Of a stretch of 6,244 nucleotides of DNA, positions 1 through 4,764 are shown one piece after another. Under the pieces are notes generated by a model. It made no database searches and was not told the origin of the DNA. It was given only the letters and a program-made list of their open reading frames with translations. A program made the position numbers and the translations under genes. Each line of letters starts with the position of its first letter. Position 1 is the stretch's first letter. This DNA is from Desulfotomaculum sp. (GTDB taxonomy: Bacteria; Bacillota; Desulfotomaculia; Desulfotomaculales; Nap2-2B): assembly GCA_003445555.1 (NCBI GenBank), contig DMDI01000186.1, positions 1 through 6,244 of the forward strand, written 5' to 3'.

Positions 1-186
1 TACGCTATCTGTAAAAGTCAGGTAATAGCACTAAAGAAGTTTGTAGCTTAAGCTAAAAATAGCTTTTCCTTAATTAGCAAGGGTTTTGGCTTTTGAAAGG
101 GTGAAGTTGAGTATAATGTTTTTTCATGGTCTAATTGTATCTTAAATTTGCCTTTTCCGCTGTCCGAATTTCTGGGTCCATTATAG

Positions 187-245
187 AGATCCACTGTTCC
201 GGTTTTTCTGAGCCACCCTTCCGGAAATAAGAGCCACCACCCCTT
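187..245. repeat. Three phased ~16-bp direct repeats, likely IS21-type transposase-binding repeats
   Basis: Three related units begin near 187, 209 and 230, a spacing of 21-22 bp or about two helical turns. Units two and three share GAGCCACC (210-217 and 231-238). Units one and two share the frame GA.CCAC..TTCCGG. IS21-family elements are known to carry multiple internal repeats at their ends that the transposase binds. The position just upstream of an istA-like start fits that role. Unit one is the most degenerate. The exact outer tip of the element is not visible. Confidence 0.6.
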
Positions 246-255
246 TTTTCCTTTA

Positions 256-292
256 GAATGTTAATTGCACTGTAATTCAGTGTAATACATTC
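256..292 (+). promoter_or_regulatory. Leader hairpin immediately before the istA ribosome site
   Basis: GAATGT (256-261) pairs with ACATTC (287-292). Inside it, 264-272 pairs with 278-286 over nine positions, one of them G-U, around the loop TAATT. Only the two bases 262-263 bulge. The structure ends at the first base before the AAAGGAGG site. Several insertion sequences use hairpins here to prevent read-through transcripts from being translated. That role is an inference for this copy. Confidence 0.5.
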
Positions 293-307
293 AAAGGAGG
301 TCATCAT

Positions 308-478
308 ATGACCAAGTACAGAGCGATCCTGAGGCTTTACAGCCAAGGGATCAGCCAGCGCAGCATTGCTGCAAGTTGTGAATGCTCAAGGAATACCGTT
401 GCGAAGATAATCGCGCGAGCGAAAGAACTTAATTTGGCCTGGCCATTAAGTTCTGATACCACTAACTCGTCCAATTGA
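308..478 (+). pseudogene. istA: IstA-like IS21 transposase, N-terminal fragment (56 codons)
   Basis: The frame starts with ATG at 308, seven bases after a perfect AAAGGAGG (293-300). Its first ~47 residues have the N-terminal helix-turn-helix form of IS21-family transposases: YRAILRLYSQGISQ, then AASCECSRNTV, then a lysine/arginine-rich helix ending in ELNLAWPL. A full IstA is around 400-550 residues and has a DDE catalytic core. Here only the DNA-binding head remains, followed by a short tail (SSDTTNSSN) and a TGA. The first residues of that tail may still be transposase-derived. The product could at most bind the element's own end repeats. The truncation coincides with the 3' end of the opposing hicA remnant. 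Confidence 0.75.
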
Positions 479-716
479 TACATCCTTAAAATATTACCTG
501 GTGTGGTTTATGCAGCCTTATGATATGCTTCGTTTGTGTGCGGATAAACGCCACTCTTAAACCGGATGAGCGTCCACGAGTATCTTCCGTGTAACCAAGG
601 TGACCCAATAAAGTCCTTGCTTCAGCATACGTGAAATCGGAAGTAATTATTAAATCACCTTCTTTTTGCAACTGAGGCCATATCTCACCCAACTTTAACC
701 GTATATCGCGCACCAA
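460..716 (-). pseudogene. hicA: HicA-family mRNA interferase toxin, frameshifted remnant
   Basis: On the minus strand the reading from a TTG at 714-716 contains SDFTYAEARTLLGHLGY, then a basic strand with SSGLRVAFI, then HIIRLHKPH. This matches the compact HicA/YcfA RNA-binding toxin fold of about 80 residues. The frame stops at 486-488. Skipping one base near 501-503 restores PGNILRMYQLDELV, the usual end of this family, so a single C appears to be missing from the CACACCAGG stretch. The N-terminus (VRDIRLKLGEIWPQLQKEGD) does not look like the normal short HicA start and may come from neighbouring mobile DNA. The expected downstream hicB antitoxin gene is absent; the IS21 remnant occupies its place. 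A dead toxin without its antitoxin is what decay would leave. Confidence 0.65.
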
Positions 717-839
717 ATGGGGGTCAGGTCTTGAAATATCATTATTTAACCAGCTCTTGTTTGAATGCCTTTCTAACCGTTATTGACCGTTGGGTAATGA
801 ATTTTTATCTGTTCAGCCTGTCTCATGCCGGTAGAAAAG
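717..839. other. Non-coding accessory spacer with a mobile-element-like motif
   Basis: No supported gene lies here. Bases 719-740 contain GGGGTCAGGTCTTGAAATA, which I recall as a recurrent motif beside REP-type or IS200-like mobile sequences in many bacteria; that is memory, not a search result. The open frame of the hicA remnant runs back to about 779 without a credible start. Confidence 0.3.
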
Positions 840-876
840 TTAATAATTCAGTTTGATGTCCCCGTAATTATCCATA
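835..876 (+). repeat. 42-bp direct repeat, copy A, left of the toxin-antitoxin pair
   Basis: This copy runs from AAAAGTTAATAATTCAG through GTCCCCGTAATTATCCATA. A second copy at 1757-1809 is in the same orientation with 38 of 42 positions identical, plus an 11-bp internal duplication. The two copies bracket about 880 bp that includes the abrB/vapC pair. Copy A also encodes the last 11 residues of the minus-strand frame at 840-980. Confidence 0.75.
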
Positions 877-980
877 AGCTGGGGTTTCTGAACAAACGCT
901 GGAATAGCTTCTTCAACGTCCAGCGGAGTATGATTGGGCTTAATGCTTGGTACACGTTCTTTATTGCTACCTCTTCGCAT
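840..980 (-). CDS. Unrecognised 46-residue open frame, possibly a gene remnant
   Basis: An ATG at 978-980 opens a 46-codon frame ending in TAA at 840-842. The product begins MRRGSNKERVPSIKPNHTPL, continues with DVEEAIPAFVQKPQLMDNYG and ends DIKLNY. Its composition looks protein-like (no low complexity, proline-bounded acidic segment), but I do not recognise a family. There is no Shine-Dalgarno sequence, and an in-frame TAG lies directly before the ATG. A C-terminal remnant of a longer gene is therefore as likely as a real small protein. Its final residues are encoded by direct-repeat copy A, which suggests that the gene end was supplied by the repeat. Confidence 0.3.
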   Translation of the reverse strand: MRRGSNKERVPSIKPNHTPLDVEEAIPAFVQKPQLMDNYGDIKLNY

Positions 981-1040
981 CTAAAGCTGCAATGCTTCTG
1001 ATCGGTATAACCAAAAGGTTGTTTTGAAATGCAAGAGGTT

Positions 1041-1099
1041 TACAAACATGCAATTTTAGAAAATAGCATGTTGTACATATGAATAGCATATGATAAAAT
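1041..1099 (+). promoter_or_regulatory. Promoter and operator candidate for the abrB/vapC operon
   Basis: A plausible promoter is TTGTAC (1071-1076), a 17-bp spacer and TAAAAT (1094-1099), ending 18 bases before the antitoxin ATG. Two kinds of symmetry overlap it. TACAAACATGC (1041-1051) is mirrored by GCATGTTGTA (1066-1075) with one base missing. AATAGCAT occurs at 1062-1069 and again at 1082-1089, exactly 20 bp apart. Antitoxins with AbrB/MazE-type DNA-binding domains usually repress their own operon at such repeats. Confidence 0.5.
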
Positions 1100-1117
1100 A
1101 AAAACGAGGTGATGATG

Positions 1118-1348
1118 ATGCGAACAACTGTTACAAAACGAGGACAGACGGCTATTCCTGCTAAGGTACGTAAAAGATTCGGCATACGGACAGGTGATTT
1201 TTTAGAATGGGTGGATGATGGCCAAACGATAAAAATCATCCCTATCAGCGGTGATCCTATCCAAGCATTGCGGGGATGCGCTATAGGGAGCAATCTCGGA
1301 AGGAAATTATTGGCGGAACGGCGGGAAGATATATTAAATGAACACTAA
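1118..1348 (+). CDS. AbrB/SpoVT-type antitoxin of a VapBC-like module
   Basis: This is a 76-residue protein. I chose the ATG at 1118 because GAGGTG (1106-1111) sits six bases upstream; the GTG at 1109 and ATGs at 1112 and 1115 are in frame but too close to or inside that site. Residues 1-45 have the swapped-hairpin AbrB pattern: TVTKRGQTAIPAKVRKRFGI, then TGDFLEW, then a DGQTIKIIP strand. The C-terminal segment from about residue 50 (LRGCAIG, then LAERREDILNEH) resembles the toxin-neutralising tail of such antitoxins. The stop overlaps the toxin start by 11 bases, which supports translational coupling. The family binds its toxin and represses the shared promoter. The assignment is firm at family level, but the exact name (VapB versus MazE-like) is not. 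Confidence 0.85.
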   Translation: MRTTVTKRGQTAIPAKVRKRFGIRTGDFLEWVDDGQTIKIIPISGDPIQALRGCAIGSNLGRKLLAERREDILNEH

Positions 1349-1751
1349 AGCAGAAAGGTTTGTTTTGGACTCGTCAGCTATCATTGCTTTAATGGAGGAA
1401 GAAGATGGTGCTGATAGGGTGGCAGAAGTCCTAAGCCAACGAAACAGCATTCTTCCCTATATGGTACTCCTTAAAGTTTATTATATTTCGCTTAGGGAAA
1501 GAGGTCAGGCTGATGCTGACCGCCGCTATGCATTAATGAAGCAATTACCGGTCAAAATTTTGTGGCATACTGATGAAGCCGTGTTAATGACTGCCGCACA
1601 TTTTAAGGCATTCCACCGAATTTCCCTTGCGGACGCTATTATTGCGGCGTATGCGAAGCTGCACAACGCTATCTTGCTACATAAAGATCCCGAATATGAA
1701 TCTCTGGCGGACAAGATAAAGCTCGAAAGCCTCCCGTTTAAAAATCTATAA
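1338..1751 (+). CDS. vapC: VapC-type PIN-domain toxin with a catalytic E-to-K change
   Basis: This is a 137-residue PIN-domain protein, normal length for VapC toxins, which are Mg2+-dependent ribonucleases that cut tRNA, rRNA or mRNA. Three of the four expected acids are visible: Asp11 in FVLDSSAII, Asp99 in ISLADAIIAAY, and Asp117 in LLHKDPEYE. The second one, a glutamate before the VYYI segment in relatives, is Lys46 here (LLKVYYI, codon AAA at 1473-1475); GAA to AAA is a single base change. The gene has no separate ribosome site and begins inside the antitoxin's last codons, so it is probably translated by coupling. With Lys in the metal site the enzyme is probably weak or inactive. It may persist as a repressor partner of the antitoxin or as a decaying gene. 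Confidence 0.88.
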   Translation: MNTKAERFVLDSSAIIALMEEEDGADRVAEVLSQRNSILPYMVLLKVYYISLRERGQADADRRYALMKQLPVKILWHTDEAVLMTAAHFKAFHRISLADAIIAAYAKLHNAILLHKDPEYESLADKIKLESLPFKNL

Positions 1752-1756
1752 TTGCA

Positions 1757-1809
1757 AAAAGTCAATAATTCAGTATGGCGTCCCCGTAATTATCCCGTAA
1801 TTATCCATA
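1757..1809 (+). repeat. Direct repeat copy B with an internal 11-bp tandem duplication
   Basis: This is the same sequence as 835-876, four substitutions apart, but with CCCGTAATTAT present twice in tandem (about 1783-1804). It begins six bases after the vapC stop and ends before the convergent hydrolase gene. It therefore marks the right edge of the toxin-antitoxin cassette. Confidence 0.75.
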
Positions 1810-1823
1810 GCAACGTTCTTAGT

Positions 1824-2360
1824 TTATTTAAAAAATTTTCCCTGCCAGATAAATATACTGATTTTTTTATTTTTAACCAAGTAAATAAACATTATTAAAA
1901 GAATTGTAAATCCCGTTATCTCCGGCACAAAAACTTGAGGGTTAAATTTTAACTGGCTAAGCCACTGGTAAAACCAGACCCAAAAAGTATCTCCCCGGTG
2001 ATAAGGAAAAATAATACCGTAAGCCGGCCAGAAAAATACGCTAGGTTCCAACCACATTTGATCTAAAATTAAATGTCCGGCTACGCAGGCGCTTAAAAGA
2101 ATAAGGTTGTTTTCCTTGCGCCGGGCAAAATAAAGGCCAATGATAAAAAGCAAAACAGGGAAAATTAAAGTATGGGCAAAAGTCCGGCCGTCACCCAGGT
2201 TATACCTTAAAAGTATTAAGCCTAAAGGCTTGTCTATAATATCCGGTAAAATTGACCCTAAAAAGGCCAGCCGGTAGTCCGGTTGCTTTTCCTTAAATAT
2301 GATTTTATTTAGCAGCCACAAGAGGCCTAACGTAGTTCCGGTATGGCCAAAAAAGAGCAC
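1824..2360 (-). CDS. YdjM-like membrane-bound metal-dependent hydrolase (PF04307-type)
   Basis: This is a 178-residue membrane protein. GTG at 2358-2360 is the only usable start: a stop codon lies directly upstream in frame and the next methionine is residue 102. The ribosome site is weak. A promoter-like TATAAT ends about 30 bases upstream and fits a short leader. The family pattern of scattered metal ligands in membrane segments is present: His6 in FGHTG, Asp40 and Asp43 in LPDIIDKP, His63 in FAHTLIF, His96 and Asp100 in GHLILDQMW. Four to five hydrophobic helices are visible (about 8-22, 44-52, 65-79, 87-100, 147-163). Relatives are annotated as inner-membrane hydrolases, and substrates are mostly unknown. 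It is convergent with vapC and divergent from the ferredoxin gene. Confidence 0.8.
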   Translation of the reverse strand: MLFFGHTGTTLGLLWLLNKIIFKEKQPDYRLAFLGSILPDIIDKPLGLILLRYNLGDGRTFAHTLIFPVLLFIIGLYFARRKENNLILLSACVAGHLILDQMWLEPSVFFWPAYGIIFPYHRGDTFWVWFYQWLSQLKFNPQVFVPEITGFTILLIMFIYLVKNKKISIFIWQGKFFK

Positions 2361-2391
2361 TTATTTTTACTACTTTCAATTTATTTTTTTA

Positions 2392-2421
2392 ATTATAACC
2401 AATTTTAAACATTGACAACAA
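2392..2421 (-). promoter_or_regulatory. Promoter candidate for the YdjM-like hydrolase
   Basis: Read on the minus strand, TTGTTG (2421-2416), an 18-bp spacer and TATAAT (2397-2392) form a sigma-A-like promoter about 30 bases before the GTG start. Its -35 box overlaps that of the divergent ferredoxin promoter candidate. Confidence 0.45.
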
Positions 2422-2441
2422 GGATAAAATAAAAATAAATT
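2412..2441 (+). promoter_or_regulatory. Promoter candidate for the ferredoxin gene
   Basis: A consensus TTGACA lies at 2412-2417. The best -10 at correct spacing is the weak TAAATT (2436-2441, 18-bp spacer). TATACT at 2441-2446 looks better but is 23 bp away. The GGGGCG palindrome would then fall in the 5' leader of the ferredoxin mRNA. Confidence 0.4.
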
Positions 2442-2450
2442 ATACTTATT

Positions 2451-2478
2451 GTAGGGGCGTTAAATTTAACGCCCCTGC
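2451..2478. repeat. GTAGGGGCG palindromic repeat, copy 1
   Basis: Bases 2453-2476 form a perfect 24-bp palindrome with arms AGGGGCGTT and AACGCCCCT around AAATTT. Outer G-U and G-C pairs extend it to 2451-2478. A related element with the same outer bases and a different centre lies at 6079-6104. GTAGGGGCG...CGCCCCT palindromes are, to my recollection, dispersed in many Firmicute genomes. Here it would form a strong hairpin in the ferredoxin leader, 29 bases before the ATG, without a T-tract typical of a terminator. Confidence 0.65.
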
Positions 2479-2507
2479 GGAAAATAAAGAAGGGAGAAAG
2501 ATATCAA

Positions 2508-2675
2508 ATGACCATAATTGTTGAAGAAGAATGTATTGGTTGTGGTTTATGCGTTGATGTTTGTCCGGTAGAGGCAATTACCTTAAACGAAGTAGCCCAT
2601 ATTAACCCTGAATTATGCACGGAATGCGGCAGTTGTATTGAGGAATGTCCTAACGAAGCCATTAAAGAATCTTAA
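2508..2675 (+). CDS. Clostridial-type 2[4Fe-4S] ferredoxin
   Basis: This is a 55-residue soluble ferredoxin, the classic length of the clostridial family. Two complete cluster motifs are present: Cys9, Cys12, Cys15 and Cys19-Pro (CIGCGLCVDVCP), then Cys37, Cys40, Cys43 and Cys47-Pro (CTECGSCIEECP). Each motif is followed by the usual EAI turn, showing the internal two-fold repeat. It would carry low-potential electrons for anaerobic enzymes such as hydrogenases, oxidoreductases or dehydrogenases in the cytoplasm; nothing nearby names the partner. The start is ATG at 2508 after AAGGGAG (2490-2496). It stands alone on the plus strand, and its TAA interlocks with that of the convergent PRC-barrel gene. 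Confidence 0.93.
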   Translation: MTIIVEEECIGCGLCVDVCPVEAITLNEVAHINPELCTECGSCIEECPNEAIKES

Positions 2676-2908
2676 ACTATTTCTAACTCTACCAGGACGG
2701 CGTCTACTCCGAACTTTTTTATTTTAGCCCAGGGAACAATTACATCTTTCCCCGCCGGAAAAAACCAAAAACGGCGGCGTCCTTGAAGCACAATAGCGTG
2801 TACGGTACCCGTTTCTAAATCAATTTGGACGTCCTTAACCAGGCCTAATTTGGCTCCGTTAAACATGTTGATAATGTCTCTTTTGGCCAGCTCTGAAATC
2901 TTAAACAT
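2672..2908 (-). CDS. YlmC/YmxH-family PRC-barrel protein, sporulation-associated
   Basis: This is a 78-residue single PRC-barrel domain: ISELAKRDIINMFNGAKLG, then VKDVQIDLETGTVHAIVL, a basic RRRFWFFP stretch, then VIVPWAKIKKFGVDAVLVEL. The order and length match the YlmC/YmxH group found in spore-forming Firmicutes. The molecular function is unknown, and the domain usually mediates binding. I start it at the ATG 2906-2908 because GAGGTGG lies eight bases upstream and the homology begins there. A longer frame from a GTG at 2984-2986, which overlaps the DUF421 stop by one base, would add 26 unrelated residues and lacks a ribosome site. It follows the DUF421 gene by 77 bases. Its ribosome site can be sequestered by an upstream complement. 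It converges with the ferredoxin gene, overlapping four bases. Confidence 0.83.
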   Translation of the reverse strand: MFKISELAKRDIINMFNGAKLGLVKDVQIDLETGTVHAIVLQGRRRFWFFPAGKDVIVPWAKIKKFGVDAVLVELEIV

Positions 2909-2913
2909 AAAAT

Positions 2914-2969
2914 GAACCACCTCTTTTTTTAGCATAAAGCATAATATGTACGCTAAGTTGAGGTGGTTC
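2914..2969 (-). promoter_or_regulatory. Hairpin sequestering the PRC-barrel gene's ribosome site
   Basis: In the minus-strand transcript, GAACCACCTC (2969-2960) is a perfect 10-base complement of GAGGTGGTTC (2923-2914), which contains the Shine-Dalgarno sequence. Inside the 36-base loop, TTAGC (2956-2952) can pair with GCTAA (2934-2930), stacking a second stem. The closed form would hide the ribosome site. No T-run follows, so a terminator is unlikely. Confidence 0.6.
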
Positions 2970-2985
2970 CTGTAATTATAACTCA

Positions 2986-3723
2986 CTACTGGGGTAATTT
3001 ACCAGGTAGTTTGTCCGTTATGTCGGTTACATGAGCCATTATATCCTGCCTTTTATCTACATAAAGTTTTCCTTCGGCATCTAAACTGGCGTACATAACC
3101 TCCTGGACCGATTTTATTCCTTGTTTTTCTAGTTCCTGATAAAGCCATTCCTCAGTCAGGTTATTTTGTTTTAAGTTTTGTTGGATGACTATTCCGTCAA
3201 TAATCATTTCACTGGGGATGCCCTGATACCTGGTCGGTAATTGCAGGTCCTGCGGCGTTAGGGGCTGTTTTTGGCTTTTCAAAAGCACGCTTAGTTTACC
3301 ATTGGGCTCAAGGACCGCAAATTCAACGTCTGCAATATTAAAAACACCTTTATCCCGCAACTGCATGGTTAAATCGTCCACGTGATAAACATTCTTGCGC
3401 ATATTGTCCTCTAAAATCTTGCCGTTATGAATTATAACTGTCGGCTCTCCTTCTAAAAGTTTGCGTGCCGGGCGGTATTTCATGGCCAGATACTCCGCGC
3501 CAATGGTCAGTAAACCAAATAAAAACAGGCCAAAAGCATAATACCAGCCGTTTTCTTTAAGGTCAGTAACCATAGAGGCACCAATAGAGCCAACAACAAT
3601 GGCGTTGACAAAATCACTGACCGTTAATTGACCTACCTGGGTTTTACCCACCAGCCGCGTAACCAGCAGGATTAAAATAAAAGCTCCTATACCGCGAATT
3701 ATTATTTCTAAAAACGGATTCAT
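2986..3723 (-). CDS. DUF421 (YetF/YrbG/YcaP-type) membrane protein
   Basis: This is a 245-residue protein with the standard DUF421 layout. Three N-terminal membrane helices lie at about 4-22, 36-54 and 60-80. The conserved RLVGKTQVGQLTVSDFVNAI stretch starts at residue 23. The cytoplasmic part from about 85 has LEGEPTVIIHNGKI, then RDKGVFNIADVEFAVLEPNG. A second, similar segment near 195-222 (LEKQGIKSVQEVMYASLDAEG) shows the internal repeat of the YetF C-terminal domain. Function is unproven; Bacillus has several paralogues, and some DUF421 proteins occur in the spore inner membrane. The start is ATG 3721-3723 after GGGGAGG (3739-3733). It lies upstream of the YlmC-like gene, probably in one transcript, and its own ribosome site can be folded into a hairpin. 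Confidence 0.88.
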   Translation of the reverse strand: MNPFLEIIIRGIGAFILILLVTRLVGKTQVGQLTVSDFVNAIVVGSIGASMVTDLKENGWYYAFGLFLFGLLTIGAEYLAMKYRPARKLLEGEPTVIIHNGKILEDNMRKNVYHVDDLTMQLRDKGVFNIADVEFAVLEPNGKLSVLLKSQKQPLTPQDLQLPTRYQGIPSEMIIDGIVIQQNLKQNNLTEEWLYQELEKQGIKSVQEVMYASLDAEGKLYVDKRQDIMAHVTDITDKLPGKLPQ

Positions 3724-3729
3724 TGCCTT

Positions 3730-3767
3730 AATCCTCCCCGTTTAGTCTGATAAAAAATCGGAGGATT
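3730..3767 (-). promoter_or_regulatory. Hairpin sequestering the DUF421 ribosome site
   Basis: In the minus-strand transcript, AATCCTCC (3767-3760) is a perfect 8-base complement of GGAGGATT (3737-3730), which contains the Shine-Dalgarno core. A 22-base A/T-rich loop separates them. The design parallels the hairpin before the next gene. The T-run in the loop argues against a simple intrinsic terminator, whose T-run should follow the stem. Confidence 0.55.
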
Positions 3768-3790
3768 TATACTCTAGCTGATGAAAAGTA

Positions 3791-3822
3791 AAAAACAAGG
3801 TTTAGGTAAAATGATACCTAAA
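3791..3822 (-). terminator. Intrinsic terminator after galU
   Basis: On the minus strand an 8-bp perfect stem, TTTAGGTA (3822-3815) with TACCTAAA (3808-3801), has a six-base loop and is followed by CCTTGTTTTTTAC. It begins 20 bases after the galU stop. The stem is A/T-rich and the T-run is offset by a few bases, so efficiency may be partial. It separates tagO-galU from the DUF421 gene. Confidence 0.6.
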
Positions 3823-3842
3823 AAGGAAAAAAGGAGACAGAT

Positions 3843-4715
3843 TTATAACTCAGCGGTAATTTGATTTAAGTAGGCCGCAAATTCTTCCTTTAAGTCAGGG
3901 TGGTGGGTAAGGGCAAAGTCTATTGTAGCCTTAAGGTAGCCCAGCTTATCACCTACATCATAACGCTGTCCCTCAAAGGCCAACCCATAAATAGGCTGCG
4001 TTTGCTTTAGCTCCCTTAAGGCGTCGGTAAGCTGGATTTCCCCTCCTGCCCCCGGCGGGGTATGGGCTAAAAGTTCAAATATTTGAGGTGTAATAATATA
4101 TCTTCCCATAATTGCCAGCCTGGAAGGTGCGGCGGCCGGGTCTGGTTTTTCAACCAAATCATTAACCTGGTATACACCGGGTTGAATAAGCCGGGCATCA
4201 AGGATCCCGTACTTATTTACGTCTTGAGGGGGTACTTCTTGAACGGCCAGAATGGTAGCTTGAACTTGCGTGAATAAAGTCAGCATTTGCTTTAAACAAG
4301 GGGTTTTATGGTAAATAAGGTCATCCCCTAACAAAACGGCAAAGGGTTCTTCACCTACAAACTTCCGGGCACAAAAAACCGCGTGCCCTAACCCGCGCGG
4401 CTCTTTTTGCCGGACGTAATGAATATCCACTAACTCGCCTAACTCCCGCACTATTTTTAAAAGGTCATGTTTTCCTTTTAGGGTTAAATGTCTTTCTAAG
4501 TCCGGCGATTGATCAAAGTAGTCTTCAATAGCCCGCTTCCCGCGGCCGGTAACAACCAGTACATTCTCAAGACCTGAAGCTACCACTTCTTCAACAATGT
4601 ACTGGATAATAGGCTTATCTACCAGCGGCAGCATTTCTTTAGGCAAAGACTTGGTAACGGGAAGAAAACGTACCCCCAGGCCTGCGGCGGGAATAACTGC
4701 TTTGCGAACTTCCAA
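3843..4715 (-). CDS. galU: UTP-glucose-1-phosphate uridylyltransferase
   Basis: This 290-residue cytoplasmic enzyme makes UDP-glucose from UTP and glucose-1-phosphate for surface glycopolymers and glycolipids. The family signatures are in order: GLGVRFLPVTK (12-22) with LPKEML for nucleotide binding, VDKP (32-35), LLGDDL (128-133) with the metal-binding Asp, KYGILD (168-173), VEKP (188-191), GRYIITP (204-210), GGEIQLTDAL (224-233) and YDVGDKLGYLKA (252-263). The length is typical. I start it at TTG 4713-4715: GGGAGGGG lies six bases upstream and homologues begin KVRKAVIPAAG. An ATG seven codons earlier would bury that ribosome site inside the gene. It lies downstream of the tagO/wecA-like gene across a 197-base gap with a possible structured leader. 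Also called gtaB in Bacillus. Confidence 0.95.
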   Translation of the reverse strand: MEVRKAVIPAAGLGVRFLPVTKSLPKEMLPLVDKPIIQYIVEEVVASGLENVLVVTGRGKRAIEDYFDQSPDLERHLTLKGKHDLLKIVRELGELVDIHYVRQKEPRGLGHAVFCARKFVGEEPFAVLLGDDLIYHKTPCLKQMLTLFTQVQATILAVQEVPPQDVNKYGILDARLIQPGVYQVNDLVEKPDPAAAPSRLAIMGRYIITPQIFELLAHTPPGAGGEIQLTDALRELKQTQPIYGLAFEGQRYDVGDKLGYLKATIDFALTHHPDLKEEFAAYLNQITAEL

Positions 4716-4744
4716 AAATAACCCCTCCCAGAACATTTAGGCTG

Positions 4745-4750
4745 CTTATA
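4745..4750 (-). promoter_or_regulatory. Weak -10 candidate for galU
   Basis: TATAAG on the minus strand lies about 30 bases before the TTG start. Only a poor -35 (GTTTAT, 4773-4768) is at 17-bp spacing. If used, transcripts would exclude the upstream repeat region. Otherwise galU is read from further up. Confidence 0.25.
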
Positions 4751-4764
4751 CTAAATACTTTTTT

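Larger units (their letters stand above)
187..478 (+). mobile_element. Truncated left end of an IS21-family insertion sequence
   Basis: The segment has three layers expected of an IS21 left end: phased GAGCCACC repeats (187-245), a leader hairpin (256-292), and a strong ribosome site feeding an istA-like N-terminus. Everything after about codon 50 of istA, the whole istB ATPase gene and the right end are missing. Homology stops close to 450-466, where the tail of a hicA toxin gene on the other strand begins. This is therefore a deletion or recombination remnant that cannot move by itself. The outer boundary could lie further left, because bases 1-186 hold nothing I can assign. Confidence 0.65.

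Noticed and set aside
93..117. Promoter TTGAAA...TATAAT upstream of the IS21 remnant
   Set aside because: The spacer is only 13 bp, and no good -35 exists at 16-18 bp; the TATAAT alone is not enough.
131..346. Minus-strand frame of 71 codons across the IS21 leader
   Set aside because: It runs antisense through the repeats, hairpin and istA start, has no ribosome site and no recognisable domain.
967..1293. Minus-strand frame of 108 codons opposite the antitoxin gene
   Set aside because: It is antisense to the well-supported AbrB-type gene, with no ribosome site or family signature; a shadow.
1526..1765. Minus-strand frame of 79 codons opposite vapC
   Set aside because: It is the antisense of a clear PIN-domain gene.
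2909..2986. Longer YlmC-like protein from the GTG overlapping the DUF421 stop
   Set aside because: The extra 26 residues do not fit the family, and no ribosome site precedes that GTG; GAGGTGG fits the internal ATG.
3751..3767. Intrinsic terminator at the GGAGGATT/AATCCTCC inverted repeat
   Set aside because: On the minus strand the T-run lies in the loop rather than after the stem, and on the plus strand no gene ends there.
4716..4736. ATG start for galU seven codons upstream
   Set aside because: It would place the GGGAGGGG ribosome site inside the coding region, and family homology begins at the TTG.
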